From Leucothrix mucor (GTDB taxonomy: Bacteria > Pseudomonadota > Gammaproteobacteria > Thiotrichales > Thiotrichaceae), in contig DQSN01000138.1 in NCBI GenBank assembly GCA_015663245.1, positions 1 to 39,937 on the forward strand: a stretch of DNA of 39,937 bases, read 5' to 3'. Positions 17,226 through 27,467 of the stretch are shown here, piece after piece. Position numbers and translations under genes: made by a program. Position 1 is the stretch's first letter; each line of letters begins with the position of its first letter. The notes beneath the pieces were generated by a model, which was not told the DNA's origin, ran no database searches, and saw only the letters and a list, made by a program, of their open reading frames with translations.

Positions 17226-19487
17226 TTAAGCACTTTTATGTAGTTTTAAAGGAACAACTACAGGGTTTTTAGCGCTTTCTGTCTCATCCTTATCGCCAGT
17301 ATAAGGGTAGTGATAATCTTCGTGATAGTCTGAATCTACCGAGCGATCAACACGAGTAAATAATAAGCCAACTAAGTTACTGTGTGCTCTTTCTAGACGT
17401 TTTAAACTTTTCATTAACGTCACTTTACGAGTTTTCCCCGCCTCTACTGTTAAAATAGTTGCATCACATAATCCTGAAATTACGAGAGCATCGGCAAGAC
17501 CTAGAACGGGTGGCCCATCAATGATGATGTAATCAAAATCAGCAGAAGAATTACTTAAAAGCGTACCCATCCGTTTTCCTGATAACAACTCAACAGGGTC
17601 AGGTGGGATTGGACCTGAGGTAATAACATCTAGATTTTTTATCATCGTAGGGTGGTAAATATCGCTACTTGAGCCGCCGCCTGCTAGATAATTTGTTAAA
17701 CCCCTGTAATTTTCCAATCTAAATAACTTATGCAGTGTTGGATTACGTAGATCAGCATCGATTAATAGTATTCTATTTCCCGCTTGGGCATAAGCTGTTG
17801 CTAAGTTTAAAGCAACAGTACTTTTGCCTTCTCCAGCCGCAGAGCTGGTGATGAACATACTCTTAGGAGCGCCTTCTTGGGTTGAGAATCTCAAGCTAGT
17901 TCTAAGAGAGCGTATTGCTTCTGCTAGAGGTGATTTTGGCTCATTGAAGGTTTGTAATGCAACAGTACGTGGGCTTTTTGATGCTTGTGCAGGTAACATT
18001 CCTAATACGGGAAGTCCTGTTAGTCTCTCTAATTCATCAGGGTTTTTAACACTGTCATCCATAAACTCACGTAGGAAGGCGGCGGCCATACCTAATAGCA
18101 ATCCTAATAGAAGACCAAAAGCTATATTGGTTTTAAAGTTAGGCTTGAATTTTTTGTATGGAATTCCTGCTTTATCAATAATTGAGATATTATTACTATC
18201 AACATTTCCTGCAATATTTACTTGTTTAAGTTGTCCTAGAAGGTCTTTGTATAAATCACGATTAGATTGAACTTCACGTAAAAGAGTATTGTACCTGATA
18301 CTTTTTTGCTGGGTTTCTAAGGCATCTTTCTTCAGTTGTTCAAGCTGCTTCTTAATCATGCTTTCTTTTTGCTTAGCAGCAAAAAACTCTGATTTTAAGG
18401 CGCTTTTAATTGCGTAACTTTCAATATTGATCTGCGAACGAACTTCATCTATTTGCTTTCTAATCCGCTTTGCTCTTGATGAACGTGGAGAGTATGTTCG
18501 TAATATTTCTTGGGAATTTGCTTCAAGTCTCGCTAGCGTTTTCTTTAATGACTGTATGTAAGGGTCTTTTAATATACGCACAGAAGTAGCATTTTTGTCG
18601 TCTGCTGTTTGTTTGGACTGTTCGTAAGCCGATTCTGCTTCAATACGCTCTTTGCCAGCAGTGATAAGCTCTTCAGTCATTTTTTTCAGAGAATGAGTGT
18701 GGTTATCTTCACCGTCCGCCATTTGAATAATGCTGTACTTAGTTGCATATTGGTTCAGTACATTTTCAGATGTTTCGAGATCTTTTTTAGTTTTGTTGAT
18801 ACTTGTAGTTAAAAACTCTTTGGAGTATGAGGCGGTATCAAAGCGACGTTCTAAGTTCATTCTTACAAATGTTTTAGTGACGGCATTGGTAATTTCTGCT
18901 GAAAGTTTAGGATCTGTTGATTCGTAATTTATCTGTACGAGTTGGGAGTTACTTACAGGAGTTACGCTAAGGCTTTCTAGGAAAATGGTTTCAATAATAC
19001 TAGGGTTCATTTTATCAGTATTATTTTGTAAGCCTATCAATGACTTGAGTTGAGAAAATATTCCTGCTGAGGCAACATTTTTTTCCAAATTAAGTTGATT
19101 GATAACACGGCGAGCTAAGGCTCTACTTTGAATAAGTTGTCGTTGTGTTTCATAGAAGTCTTTATCGCTGCGTGACTCTTGTGAGTTAAACATATCGATA
19201 TTCACAACTTTTTTAGCATTTCTTTCTATTTGTAACGTAGAACTGGCTCTATAGACAGGTTCCATCGATAAGGTAATGATAATAGAGAGTAATAATGTTG
19301 CTAAGGTAAAACCAACGAGGAGAGTTTTATGCCGACTTAAGGTGTTTATAAAGTCTCGTAAATTTAGACCTGATCGATGCTCCAAAATTTCTTCAGGATA
19401 AATTTCATTAGAAGGTACAACTAGTTGATCATGCCTACTTGTACTTGAAAGATTGGCGGGAAATCTTTGGCTATTTTTTGAGCTCAT
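17226..19487 (-). CDS. wzc: Polysaccharide co-polymerase with BY-kinase domain (Wzc type)
   Basis: 753 residues. The Wzz chain-length domain comes first, with membrane helices at about 55-73 and 453-472 flanking a long periplasmic coiled coil (about 220-420). The cytoplasmic tyrosine autokinase follows: Walker A SSAAGEGKS (548-556), Walker A' ILLIDADLRNP (573-583), Walker B YIIIDGPP (about 655). The C-terminal tyrosine cluster is YHEDYHYPY near 721-729. Controls chain length and export in Wzy-dependent pathways. The cognate phosphatase and the Wza outer-membrane channel are not in the window. No obvious ribosome site precedes the ATG. Confidence 0.95.
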   Translation of the reverse strand: MSSKNSQRFPANLSSTSRHDQLVVPSNEIYPEEILEHRSGLNLRDFINTLSRHKTLLVGFTLATLLLSIIITLSMEPVYRASSTLQIERNAKKVVNIDMFNSQESRSDKDFYETQRQLIQSRALARRVINQLNLEKNVASAGIFSQLKSLIGLQNNTDKMNPSIIETIFLESLSVTPVSNSQLVQINYESTDPKLSAEITNAVTKTFVRMNLERRFDTASYSKEFLTTSINKTKKDLETSENVLNQYATKYSIIQMADGEDNHTHSLKKMTEELITAGKERIEAESAYEQSKQTADDKNATSVRILKDPYIQSLKKTLARLEANSQEILRTYSPRSSRAKRIRKQIDEVRSQINIESYAIKSALKSEFFAAKQKESMIKKQLEQLKKDALETQQKSIRYNTLLREVQSNRDLYKDLLGQLKQVNIAGNVDSNNISIIDKAGIPYKKFKPNFKTNIAFGLLLGLLLGMAAAFLREFMDDSVKNPDELERLTGLPVLGMLPAQASKSPRTVALQTFNEPKSPLAEAIRSLRTSLRFSTQEGAPKSMFITSSAAGEGKSTVALNLATAYAQAGNRILLIDADLRNPTLHKLFRLENYRGLTNYLAGGGSSSDIYHPTMIKNLDVITSGPIPPDPVELLSGKRMGTLLSNSSADFDYIIIDGPPVLGLADALVISGLCDATILTVEAGKTRKVTLMKSLKRLERAHSNLVGLLFTRVDRSVDSDYHEDYHYPYTGDKDETESAKNPVVVPLKLHKSA

Positions 19488-20010
19488 ATATTGTATTTGG
19501 TTAGGGGTGTTGGTTGGTTATTAGCACTAAAAATACTGCCATCCTTGGGTTTATCAAGAAGTTAATAAACTTTTAAAGGGTAGTAATCGCTACTTTATAG
19601 TACTAGGTATAAAAACATGGCTTTCTATTCTCACCGCAATGGCTAGTGCAGTTACCCATATTTTAAACTTATTAAAATAAAATATGTCCTTATTGGAGTC
19701 TTAATATTAACGTTCATTACATTTTATATAATGAGAATTTTTCTTGATGTCTTCCTTAGGTAGTAAGTCTCCACCTTGTTACCTTTTTACGCAAATATAA
19801 GCCGATAAACTTGGTCTTATAATCGACGAATTAACATCATTTAATCCCATACAATAAGTAATATTTTTTAACATTGAATGATAACAAATATTAAAAAATG
19901 TAACAATGAAGTGAGGGATAAATAAACAGCTTTTGGCTATCTAATTTATTGATAAGTGTAGAAAAAATATTTCTAGTTTAAAAGTCTATCTGCGATAGTA
20001 TTGTCTATTA
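19488..20010. other. 523 bp intergenic region within the EPS locus
   Basis: No ORF with coding character. It probably carries a separate promoter for the BY-kinase and J-domain genes. An imperfect 13-bp inverted repeat, attttttaacatt (19863-19875) and aatattaaaaaat (19887-19899), is very AT-rich. A short dyad gtag-taatc-gctac lies near 19580-19595. I found no JUMPstart/ops element (GGCGGTAG) on either strand. Confidence 0.5.
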
Positions 20011-21081
20011 TTATGATTTATAAAGGTTGTTTATAGTTTTACGCATTGGTGTTTCAAAGTATTTGTAAGATATAATTGAAGCTATGATGAGTAGAGCTAA
20101 GAAAATATAAAAATGTAACTCGTCAGACAATGATACTGTGTTGCCAATAAGTTTATCGTAAACGCCATGCAAAGGTTTTTGTAGTATGTAGAGTGAAAAA
20201 CTAGCTTCACCGAGTAATACCAGCCATTTATTGCTAAATATAGATACTATTTTCCCCTTTTCTTGTGCGAGTAAAATAATAAATAGTAAAAAAGCAGGGG
20301 CAATTAGACCGTTGGTAAAGGCTAGCTTAATACCAATAATATTTTCTATTGATGGTCTGAATGCAAGTAAGGCGGTGATTAGAATTACAGAAAAAACTAG
20401 CCAAGCTGAGTTGTATTTTGAGATCTTAGTTTTTTTATTTTTGAAAAATACACCTGTTAGAAACCCAGCAATGAAGGCGTTAAGGTGCATCAATGGATTG
20501 TAATAAATAAAGTCATGCAGGAGTGATTTTGCTACATATGCATCGCTATTGAGTAAGGTTAATAGGGTTGCTTGGGTTGCTAGCCATAATAGTACAGCAA
20601 ATATTACTAGACGTTGAGTGCCGTACTTATAGATGCTTAAAAGCAGAAAGGGAAAGCATAAGTAGAAGAATGCTTCAACCGATAGTGACCAGCCAGGAGT
20701 ATTTAAGGTAATTGGATAGCCAGGAACCCAAGCTTGGAGCATTGTTAAATGCAAAGGAAGGGTGAGAATATCGTCTGAAAGTGTTTTGTATTTTACGACG
20801 GCTATTAATAATAGAGCTATTAGGTAAATAGGATATATGCGGGCAAAGCGTGCTAGCCAATACTTCCATTTGTTGAAGTTAGATGCTTGTTGAGGCTGAT
20901 AATAGGCGATAGCCATTATGAAGCCAGATAGTATGTAAAAATAATTTACAGCTATCGGTCCAGCGGTTACTGCTTCATGCAAATATGGGATGTTTGCGGG
21001 GAATACATCCATACCATAATGAAAAAATACAACCGATAGAGCGGCAATAAAACGGGTAAATGTTATTTGATCTAATTGCAA
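20011..21081 (-). CDS. Acyltransferase 3 (OafA-like) membrane protein
   Basis: 356 residues from a TTG start; no in-frame ATG or clear ribosome site lies just upstream. About ten hydrophobic segments run through the protein. Acyltransferase-3 signatures visible are RFIAALSVVFFHY (10-22, with the conserved His), FYILSGFIMA near 48-57, RFARIYPIYLIAL and NTPGWSLSVEAFFYL. These proteins move acetyl or other acyl groups onto sugars at the membrane, so O-acylation of the repeat unit is probable. It ends 78 bp from the initiating transferase gene, in the same direction. Confidence 0.9.
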   Translation of the reverse strand: MQLDQITFTRFIAALSVVFFHYGMDVFPANIPYLHEAVTAGPIAVNYFYILSGFIMAIAYYQPQQASNFNKWKYWLARFARIYPIYLIALLLIAVVKYKTLSDDILTLPLHLTMLQAWVPGYPITLNTPGWSLSVEAFFYLCFPFLLLSIYKYGTQRLVIFAVLLWLATQATLLTLLNSDAYVAKSLLHDFIYYNPLMHLNAFIAGFLTGVFFKNKKTKISKYNSAWLVFSVILITALLAFRPSIENIIGIKLAFTNGLIAPAFLLFIILLAQEKGKIVSIFSNKWLVLLGEASFSLYILQKPLHGVYDKLIGNTVSLSDELHFYIFLALLIIASIISYKYFETPMRKTINNLYKS

Positions 21082-21158
21082 ATGAGTTACTTTGATAAAA
21101 ATGAGCGAGTAAAGGGGAGGAGTATTAATGGAAAAAACATCAATTAAATTACTTGTTT

Positions 21159-22550
21159 TTAATAGGCATTTTTATCTATAAATGCACGTGAAATAGTTAG
21201 AAATATAATTTTAATATCTAGCCACAATGTCCATTCACGCATGTATTCAAGATCAAATTCAATACGTTTTTCCATTTTATAAATAGTATTAGTCTCTCCG
21301 CGCCAGCCATTAATTTGAGCCCAGCCTGTTATGCCAGGTTTGACTAAATGTCTTAACATATAGCCAGAAATTCGTGAGCGATATTCTTCATTGTGTGCGA
21401 CAGCGTGGGGTCTAGGTCCTACAATAGACATATGTCCTTGCATGACATTTATAAACTGTGGCAACTCATCAAGCGATGTTTTGCGTAAGAATTTTCCTAT
21501 TGGGGTAAAGCGGCTATCATTTTCACATGCTTGAGTTACAGTGTCCCCATCTTCGCATACTGTCATGCTGCGAAATTTCCAAACCTTTATTTTTTCCCCT
21601 TTTAGTCCATAGCGGGTTTGTTTGAAAATAACAGGTCCTTTTGATGTGAGCTTAACAGCTACTCCTATAGTAAGCATGATAGGAGATATTAAGGTAAGAA
21701 TAATACCACCAATTAGTATATCTTCGATACGTTTGAGGAAGGCGTGATCTGCGGAGAATGGAGAGTCATAGATGCATAAAACAGGTGTTTCTGCTATTTC
21801 CATGTATTTGCTTTGTAGTAAGTTGGTTGTGAAATAGTCAGGCAATAAGCGAATAGGTGTGGCGCTGTCGGATAGAGCATCGAGAAGTTTCATCATTCTA
21901 TCTTTTGCTTCAACAGGAAGAGCAAAGTAGATTTGATCCCATTCACCTTTTTGTGCAGATGCTATTAGATCATCAAAATCACCTAAGTGTTTGTATGGAC
22001 TTCCCTCAATACCTTTTTTTCGATTTTTATCACACCTTTCGTCATAGAAACCTGCAACATGATAGCCATACTCAGGTCTGCTTTCTAAGTCGTGGGCAAA
22101 ACGTAATCCATTTTCTGTTATTCCAACAATTGCAACAGTACGGTTGTTAATGCCAATACGGCGTAAGTGGGAGAATATTTTACGCAAGGTGTAGCGAGAA
22201 ATAATAAGCAACAATGGGGTGAATATTGACCAAGAAATTAATACAATACGTGAAAAATCTTCACTAGTTTTGCTGATAAAGGCGATAAAAATTAAGGAGA
22301 AAAAGGTAAGAGTCCAAGTGATAAATATACGAATGCCTTCATCTTTAAAGGGGCGACCACTCCATGATGCATATATCTCAGTAAAGCGACCAATTAGACC
22401 AAATAAAATAACAGCACTTAGCCCTGCAATAATATAGCTATTTAGATTGTAGAACTTAGTGTAAAAGGCACCCAGCGATAGAGTCAGTAAAATAGTCAGA
22501 TTATCTGTACTACGATAAATTAGTTCTGAGCTGATTCTTTTATCTTCCAC
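21159..22550 (-). CDS. Undecaprenyl-phosphate sugar phosphotransferase (WcaJ type)
   Basis: 463 residues from GTG, with GAGAG upstream as ribosome site. Initiates repeat-unit synthesis by moving a sugar-1-phosphate, probably glucose, from UDP-sugar to undecaprenyl phosphate. Four N-terminal membrane helices (about 15-120), a Rossmann-like CoA-binding-3 domain (about 135-250), then the catalytic polyprenyl glycosylphosphotransferase domain (about 273-463) with KVWKFRSM, RKTSLDELPQ, IVGPRPHA and KPGITGWAQINGWRG. The sugar cannot be determined from sequence by eye. Confidence 0.94.
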   Translation of the reverse strand: MEDKRISSELIYRSTDNLTILLTLSLGAFYTKFYNLNSYIIAGLSAVILFGLIGRFTEIYASWSGRPFKDEGIRIFITWTLTFFSLIFIAFISKTSEDFSRIVLISWSIFTPLLLIISRYTLRKIFSHLRRIGINNRTVAIVGITENGLRFAHDLESRPEYGYHVAGFYDERCDKNRKKGIEGSPYKHLGDFDDLIASAQKGEWDQIYFALPVEAKDRMMKLLDALSDSATPIRLLPDYFTTNLLQSKYMEIAETPVLCIYDSPFSADHAFLKRIEDILIGGIILTLISPIMLTIGVAVKLTSKGPVIFKQTRYGLKGEKIKVWKFRSMTVCEDGDTVTQACENDSRFTPIGKFLRKTSLDELPQFINVMQGHMSIVGPRPHAVAHNEEYRSRISGYMLRHLVKPGITGWAQINGWRGETNTIYKMEKRIEFDLEYMREWTLWLDIKIIFLTISRAFIDKNAY

Positions 22551-22664
22551 TTAGACTCTCTCAAATTAATGTTTAGTTACTGTAATAATAGCTAAGTATT
22601 ATTGTTTATCAGGTATTAATATAACCAATGGCTATATTTTGATGACCTTATGTATGTAGAAATT

Positions 22665-23501
22665 TTATCTAGATGATAAATCTTTTTCCCACTTATAGTT
22701 TTGCAACTGTTTTAGTTGCAACTTGGAACGTACTCGTATGATCGTAGCAATTGCTATATAAAATGAGGCTGGTATAAATTCTTTGCTTAATAATCTGGAG
22801 ACCATAACATTACCGTAATGTTTAGCTTCTTTAACAGGGCATTGTTTGGTGCGGGATAGTTCCATATTTCCCAAGCGTGCCCGTGTTTTGATTTTGATGA
22901 GTGAAATAATATCCTGAGGTGCTCGGATATAAATTTCTGTGCCTGTAATATTAGATATTTCACTATTTTTAAAATGGCAACGAACATAGCCATCATCATT
23001 TATAATGGCAGGGAATTTTTCAAAACGTTGGCGACCTTTTTCTGTAATGATATAACTGCAAGTTGCGATAACACCTTCTTTTATATAAGGTAAATTGACC
23101 CATATCTGATAGTATTTTTTAACTAACCATGATGATTTGGAGGTGTCGATAATAGGTGTAGGTGCTGCAAGCAGCGTATCACTATTGCTGAGTTCTTGAG
23201 TTATTTTACTAATGCAATTCTCACTAAGTTGAGTGTCGGCATCGATATAAAAAATAGGGTAGGTAATGCCTAAGTCTTTTGCCGTATTTTCAGCTTTGTT
23301 TAGCGCATTAACTTTGGAAGGCTTTTGTATCTCAAGACAAATAGCAGAAGGGAAATTTTCTTTTACTATTGTGGCAGTGTTGTCGGTACAGCCATTGCAC
23401 GCAACAATCAGGTGGTCAACACCATCCTGTTTGATAATGCTGTTGAGGCAATCTTTGATTACTCCAGCTTCATTGTGTGCAGGCACGATTACTGTTGCCA
23501 T
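22665..23501 (-). CDS. Family 2 glycosyltransferase
   Basis: 278 residues with a GT-A fold: VIVPAHNEAG at the start, a DAD metal motif near residue 92 and an N-terminal nucleotide-binding half. It belongs to the GT2 family and should add one sugar to the lipid-linked repeat unit on the cytoplasmic face. The C-terminal half has no clear membrane helix beyond a short hydrophobic stretch. The start codon lies 1 bp after the stop of the preceding GT2 gene, with AGGA inside that gene's end, showing tight coupling. Confidence 0.9.
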   Translation of the reverse strand: MATVIVPAHNEAGVIKDCLNSIIKQDGVDHLIVACNGCTDNTATIVKENFPSAICLEIQKPSKVNALNKAENTAKDLGITYPIFYIDADTQLSENCISKITQELSNSDTLLAAPTPIIDTSKSSWLVKKYYQIWVNLPYIKEGVIATCSYIITEKGRQRFEKFPAIINDDGYVRCHFKNSEISNITGTEIYIRAPQDIISLIKIKTRARLGNMELSRTKQCPVKEAKHYGNVMVSRLLSKEFIPASFYIAIATIIRVRSKLQLKQLQNYKWEKDLSSR

Positions 23502-23502
23502 G

Positions 23503-24438
23503 TTAGCGATATCCTTTTAGCCAAGAGTGACGTTGCTGAAATATAGTACGCCATTCTGATAATATGACTTCCTTGTCTTTTTTTATCAAAGCCAAGATAG
23601 TGTAGGACAAATACTTGTTAATTACATGTGTTAATAGCAATTTTTTATACAAAGGCTGTTTCCAAGGCTTGGTATGCTTATTAATTAGTTCTGCTTTTCC
23701 TTTAAGAAGCTTAATCATTTTGCCTGAAAAATTAGCTTCGCTAACCCCGCCATGATGAATAATACGCGCATCGGGAGTAACGATTGGCTGATAGCCTTTT
23801 TTGATAGCTCGAATACAGTAGTCAGCTTCTTCGGCATACATGAAAAAAGTATCGTCAAGTCCTTGTAGTTCATCCCAAAGTGATCTTGGGGTAAGAAAAA
23901 AACAACCTGTAATAACATCAACTTTTCGGATGCTTTTACGATCCCAGCAACCATAGTTGTCATGATTGAAAAAACAGCTGGAACGGAATATTTTACTTAG
24001 GCCTAGGGCGCTAAATACCAGTGTTTTGAACGATATTCTAGCCCTTGCATTATTTGGATTGAGGGAGAGGTCATCGTTAAGTGTAATGCCACCCCAAACT
24101 CCTGCATTAGGCTTCTTTTTTGAAAATTGCATCAGTTTATCAATCGCACCTTCAAGAATTAGAGTATCAGGATTGAGCAATAAAATATAATCAGAGCTAC
24201 TGGCTTTTGCTCCAAGGTTAACGCCTCCTGCAAAACCTAAGTTTTCTTTTGATTCGATTAGTTCTACATTAGGAAAATTGTTGCGAATAACTTCAACCGA
24301 GTTGTCGGGAGAGGCGTTGTCGACAACGATAATGTTGAAGTCTGTTGCCTTTGTTTCATCGTAGATGGACTGAATAGCACGCTTGGTATATTCAGCGGTA
24401 TTGTATGAAACAATGACAATGTCTAGTTGTTTTTTCAC
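23503..24438 (-). CDS. Family 2 glycosyltransferase (rhamnosyltransferase-like)
   Basis: 311 residues. IVIVSYNTAEYTKRAI at the N-terminus, VVDNASPDNSVEV, ENLGFAGGVNLG and the acidic triplet in LLLNPDT are typical of the WbbL/RfbF-like GT2 group, many of which transfer rhamnose. With rmlA in the same locus a dTDP-sugar donor is plausible but not shown. Start is GTG and overlaps the stop of the acyltransferase gene by 4 bp (GTGA). Confidence 0.9.
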   Translation of the reverse strand: MKKQLDIVIVSYNTAEYTKRAIQSIYDETKATDFNIIVVDNASPDNSVEVIRNNFPNVELIESKENLGFAGGVNLGAKASSSDYILLLNPDTLILEGAIDKLMQFSKKKPNAGVWGGITLNDDLSLNPNNARARISFKTLVFSALGLSKIFRSSCFFNHDNYGCWDRKSIRKVDVITGCFFLTPRSLWDELQGLDDTFFMYAEEADYCIRAIKKGYQPIVTPDARIIHHGGVSEANFSGKMIKLLKGKAELINKHTKPWKQPLYKKLLLTHVINKYLSYTILALIKKDKEVILSEWRTIFQQRHSWLKGYR

Positions 24439-24884
24439 TCAGCAAGCATCCCATATTCAATGGTTTGAATATCTGTTCTTAGAATTTTGGCGGGGTTTCC
24501 TGCGACGATACTGTTGGCTGGCACATCTTTAGTAACAACACTGCCCGCAGCAACAATGACATGATTACCAATGGTTACATTAGGTAAAATAATGGAGCCA
24601 CAGCCAATAAAGCAATGTGTCCCTATCACTGTTTTTGCTGCATGTTTACGAGAAGCATAGTCATGGGAAAGTATAATGGTATCAAAAGTTACCATGGTTT
24701 TTTCACCAATGGTTAGACCTTTGGGATTGGTTTTATCTAATCTTGCCTTAAATGATATACGAACATCTTTGGCAATATTCATGCCATACACAGTACGAAA
24801 ATACCATGTTCTGGCATAGAGTAATTTATTACGCAAACCTACTAGGTGCATAAACATTCGTTGATTGACAAAACGTAAGCGCAT
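24435..24884 (-). CDS. Hexapeptide-repeat acyltransferase
   Basis: 149 residues with a left-handed beta-helix built from hexapeptide repeats (IGCGSIILPNVTIGNHVIVAAG region). The C-terminal part reads VVTKDVPANSIVAGNPAKIL, typical of WcaF/LacA-like O-acetyltransferases. It uses acetyl-CoA to acetylate a sugar, likely in the repeat unit. The N-terminal 40 residues are basic and helical. It is 4 bp from the polymerase gene stop and overlaps the downstream GT2 gene. Confidence 0.9.
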   Translation of the reverse strand: MRLRFVNQRMFMHLVGLRNKLLYARTWYFRTVYGMNIAKDVRISFKARLDKTNPKGLTIGEKTMVTFDTIILSHDYASRKHAAKTVIGTHCFIGCGSIILPNVTIGNHVIVAAGSVVTKDVPANSIVAGNPAKILRTDIQTIEYGMLAE

Positions 24885-24888
24885 AAAT

Positions 24889-26178
24889 TTATAACCGTGG
24901 TTGTTGTTTTTGTCGAGCTTTTATCTGGGCTTTTCTTACTAGCTTTGAAACTGTTTTATTAAGCTCTGGATAATACCTAGCCCAGCCTATAGAACCAAGT
25001 ACAAAAAAGAACAACGGTTGTATTTTGCCGAAATAATCTACAGTAAAGCCAATCAGGATAAGAGACATAAAGGCTAGTATCCAAGATTTTACCATCCAGC
25101 GTGTGGCTGGGTGATGTTTATGGAGATCGCCTAAAACATGGAATACAGCGTATACAGAGCAGGAAAATAAAATAAACCCTGCAAAGACACCGTGTTGCAT
25201 AGTCATTAATAACCAAAAGCTGTCAATACTGGAGTTCATCCACTCTGGTCGAGTCCAATCATGGAGTCCAATGCCGAATACGGGGCTACCTGCTATATCG
25301 TCCATTGAATACTTCCACTGCAACATTCGGTAATAGCCTGTAACAGGATTGAATGTTAAATATGAAATAAGAATGGCAAAAACACCACGATTGGATAGCG
25401 CTTCTATAATCAGAAAAATAGATAAGCCAAAGAATGCCGCTGCTGCCCAGAGACGTTTAGCGCCAGACCAGTATTGAGCTAGTAACGCTGTCATTCCTTG
25501 AAATGCAATTGATAATAATGGCGCTGATGATAATGTTGAAACCATTCCAAGGAGTAAGGCGAGGGTTTTCAGCAAATTACTAACTTTATAGCGGTACAGG
25601 ACGAGCAATACAATGAAGGGGAAGAACATAGCGCCGATTGTTCCATACAAAATAGGATGGGCAAATAAGTTGGTGGTGCGCATAATGCCAAAGCGGATGT
25701 AATAGTGGGTATAAAGTTTCCAATCCAGAGATTCATGACCTGTCAAACGAGTTGCCCACTCGTGCAATATGCGGTGTTGGGCAATAGCTTCATAGACAGA
25801 AATAATGACAAGAAATGCCAGTATTGTTACGAATAACATGTTGATATTATAGTATATTTTAGGTGTGGTGATAAGTCCGCGTGCTAGATAGAATGCTCCG
25901 AGAATTTCAATGGTCAATATGCCCGATGATTCGATGCCTTTTTGCACTCCATGATTATATATTAAGCTGGCACTTGCGAGGAGGATGAAAATAAACAACA
26001 AAATATCAACTAAATCAGCGTTTTCTAGCACATCTTTGATATTGATAATGGTATATATTAGCGCTAGACCTAGTACAACACGATAAGCTTCAATACGCAG
26101 TGATCCAACAAGATAGTGGAACTCAACAGGAATAAAAATTGAGATAACGAACAGAATGCCCAGTATTCTATAAATCAT
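24889..26178 (-). CDS. O-antigen polymerase/ligase-like membrane protein (Wzy candidate)
   Basis: 429 residues with about ten to twelve predicted membrane helices and one larger periplasmic loop (roughly residues 250-320), in which GIGLHDW and a preceding Trp/Tyr-rich stretch resemble the O-antigen ligase family. In a locus with Wzx and Wzc it most likely polymerises repeat units on the periplasmic face. Such proteins share little sequence, so the assignment rests on topology and context. Its ATG overlaps the flippase stop (ATGA). Confidence 0.8.
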   Translation of the reverse strand: MIYRILGILFVISIFIPVEFHYLVGSLRIEAYRVVLGLALIYTIINIKDVLENADLVDILLFIFILLASASLIYNHGVQKGIESSGILTIEILGAFYLARGLITTPKIYYNINMLFVTILAFLVIISVYEAIAQHRILHEWATRLTGHESLDWKLYTHYYIRFGIMRTTNLFAHPILYGTIGAMFFPFIVLLVLYRYKVSNLLKTLALLLGMVSTLSSAPLLSIAFQGMTALLAQYWSGAKRLWAAAAFFGLSIFLIIEALSNRGVFAILISYLTFNPVTGYYRMLQWKYSMDDIAGSPVFGIGLHDWTRPEWMNSSIDSFWLLMTMQHGVFAGFILFSCSVYAVFHVLGDLHKHHPATRWMVKSWILAFMSLILIGFTVDYFGKIQPLFFFVLGSIGWARYYPELNKTVSKLVRKAQIKARQKQQPRL

Positions 26179-27467
26179 GCAAGCTCTGTCCTTGGTAGGA
26201 GTTTATGGTATAGAAAAATTGCTATAATTGTCATGCTGAGAAAAATATTGGTAATAAGCGTTGCTATAGCCGCTCCTTCGATGCCATATTTTGGAATCAG
26301 GATGATATTACTAATTAAATCTACCATTAGTGATAGCAGCAAAACAATATTTAAATAGCGTACTTTTTCATGAATTATAAACATAAAAGAGAATGTTAGG
26401 CTGGTTGCGCGTAAAAACTGAGCAAAGAGCAATAAAACCAGTGTCATTCTAGCACTAACGTATTGATCGTTAAAGGCAAGTAATAGCCAATCTGAGAAGA
26501 ATAGCATGATGAGTGTAACCCCTAGTAGGGTAATAATGACTAGAGATGTTGATTGCCAGAAAAAGCTTCGTAGTTTTTCTTTATTGTGATGAAAAATAGA
26601 TAGTAGGCGAGGGTAGATTGTTGCATCTAGTGCGCCAAGAAAAAATAAACTAATGAAAGATATTTTAGCAGCGACGTTATAAAGAGCGACTTCTTCATTT
26701 TGGAGAAACCAAGCCACCATCAAGCTATCGATCCATAACATAAAAAAAGCGGCAAAGGAGATGGGCGCAAGTGGCAAGGAGTCTTTGAAGATTTTTAGAG
26801 GCGAGGGAGTATTTGTATCAAACTGTTTTTGAATTTTTAAATGTGGGAGTACCACAAATACTGAAAGTATGCCCGCAAGTACAATAGAGAATGTATATAG
26901 ATTAACGATTAATTGATTGTCTTTAAAAGAAGTCCAAAAGAGGGCAATTAAAAATAGAAAGCTAATTGCAGGCACTGCATTTTGCACTAACACCGATGAC
27001 GAGCTGCGTTTTAAGCCTTTCAAGTAAAAGCTATTAGTGGTGATAAGGTTAAAAAATAGTAGGGCAATCCCTGCGAGCCTTAAGTCATTTAAGTTAATTT
27101 CATTATGAAAAAAGGCTTCGCGTATCCAAGGGCTGGCAATAACCCAGATTAGAATAAAAATTAAGGAGGTGATGGTCAGCAATTTATAGCTATTTAGTAA
27201 AATTGCAGTGCATTGTTCTGTTTTATCATCCGCAATAGTTGCAACAGACTTAACGATTAGTTGATCAACCCCTATACGGCTAATCAACGACACGCCAGTT
27301 ACAAATAGCATGAGCATAAAGACAACACCAGCCTCTGATATTTGTAACTGGCGGGTGATAATGATGGAGGCTGCAAAATTTAAAGCGACTCCCGTAAAGC
27401 GGGCAATAATAGAGAAAAAACTACTGACCAACAGCGGGTTGCTAACAATTTTTTGTAGCAGACTCAT
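26175..27467 (-). CDS. Oligosaccharide flippase (Wzx-like)
   Basis: 430 residues, about twelve membrane helices, of the polysaccharide-transporter/MATE-like flippase family. The N-terminus (FSIIARFTGVALNFAASIIITRQL) and a C-terminal KYGIEGAAIATLI are typical. It moves the undecaprenyl-linked repeat unit across the inner membrane. The gene overlaps the PssE-like stop by 1 bp (TAATG) and the polymerase start by 4 bp. Confidence 0.9.
   Translation of the reverse strand: MSLLQKIVSNPLLVSSFFSIIARFTGVALNFAASIIITRQLQISEAGVVFMLMLFVTGVSLISRIGVDQLIVKSVATIADDKTEQCTAILLNSYKLLTITSLIFILIWVIASPWIREAFFHNEINLNDLRLAGIALLFFNLITTNSFYLKGLKRSSSSVLVQNAVPAISFLFLIALFWTSFKDNQLIVNLYTFSIVLAGILSVFVVLPHLKIQKQFDTNTPSPLKIFKDSLPLAPISFAAFFMLWIDSLMVAWFLQNEEVALYNVAAKISFISLFFLGALDATIYPRLLSIFHHNKEKLRSFFWQSTSLVIITLLGVTLIMLFFSDWLLLAFNDQYVSARMTLVLLLFAQFLRATSLTFSFMFIIHEKVRYLNIVLLLSLMVDLISNIILIPKYGIEGAAIATLITNIFLSMTIIAIFLYHKLLPRTELA

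Noticed and set aside
19488-20010. JUMPstart/ops element in the polysaccharide locus
   Set aside because: No GGCGGTAG or its complement was found in this gap.
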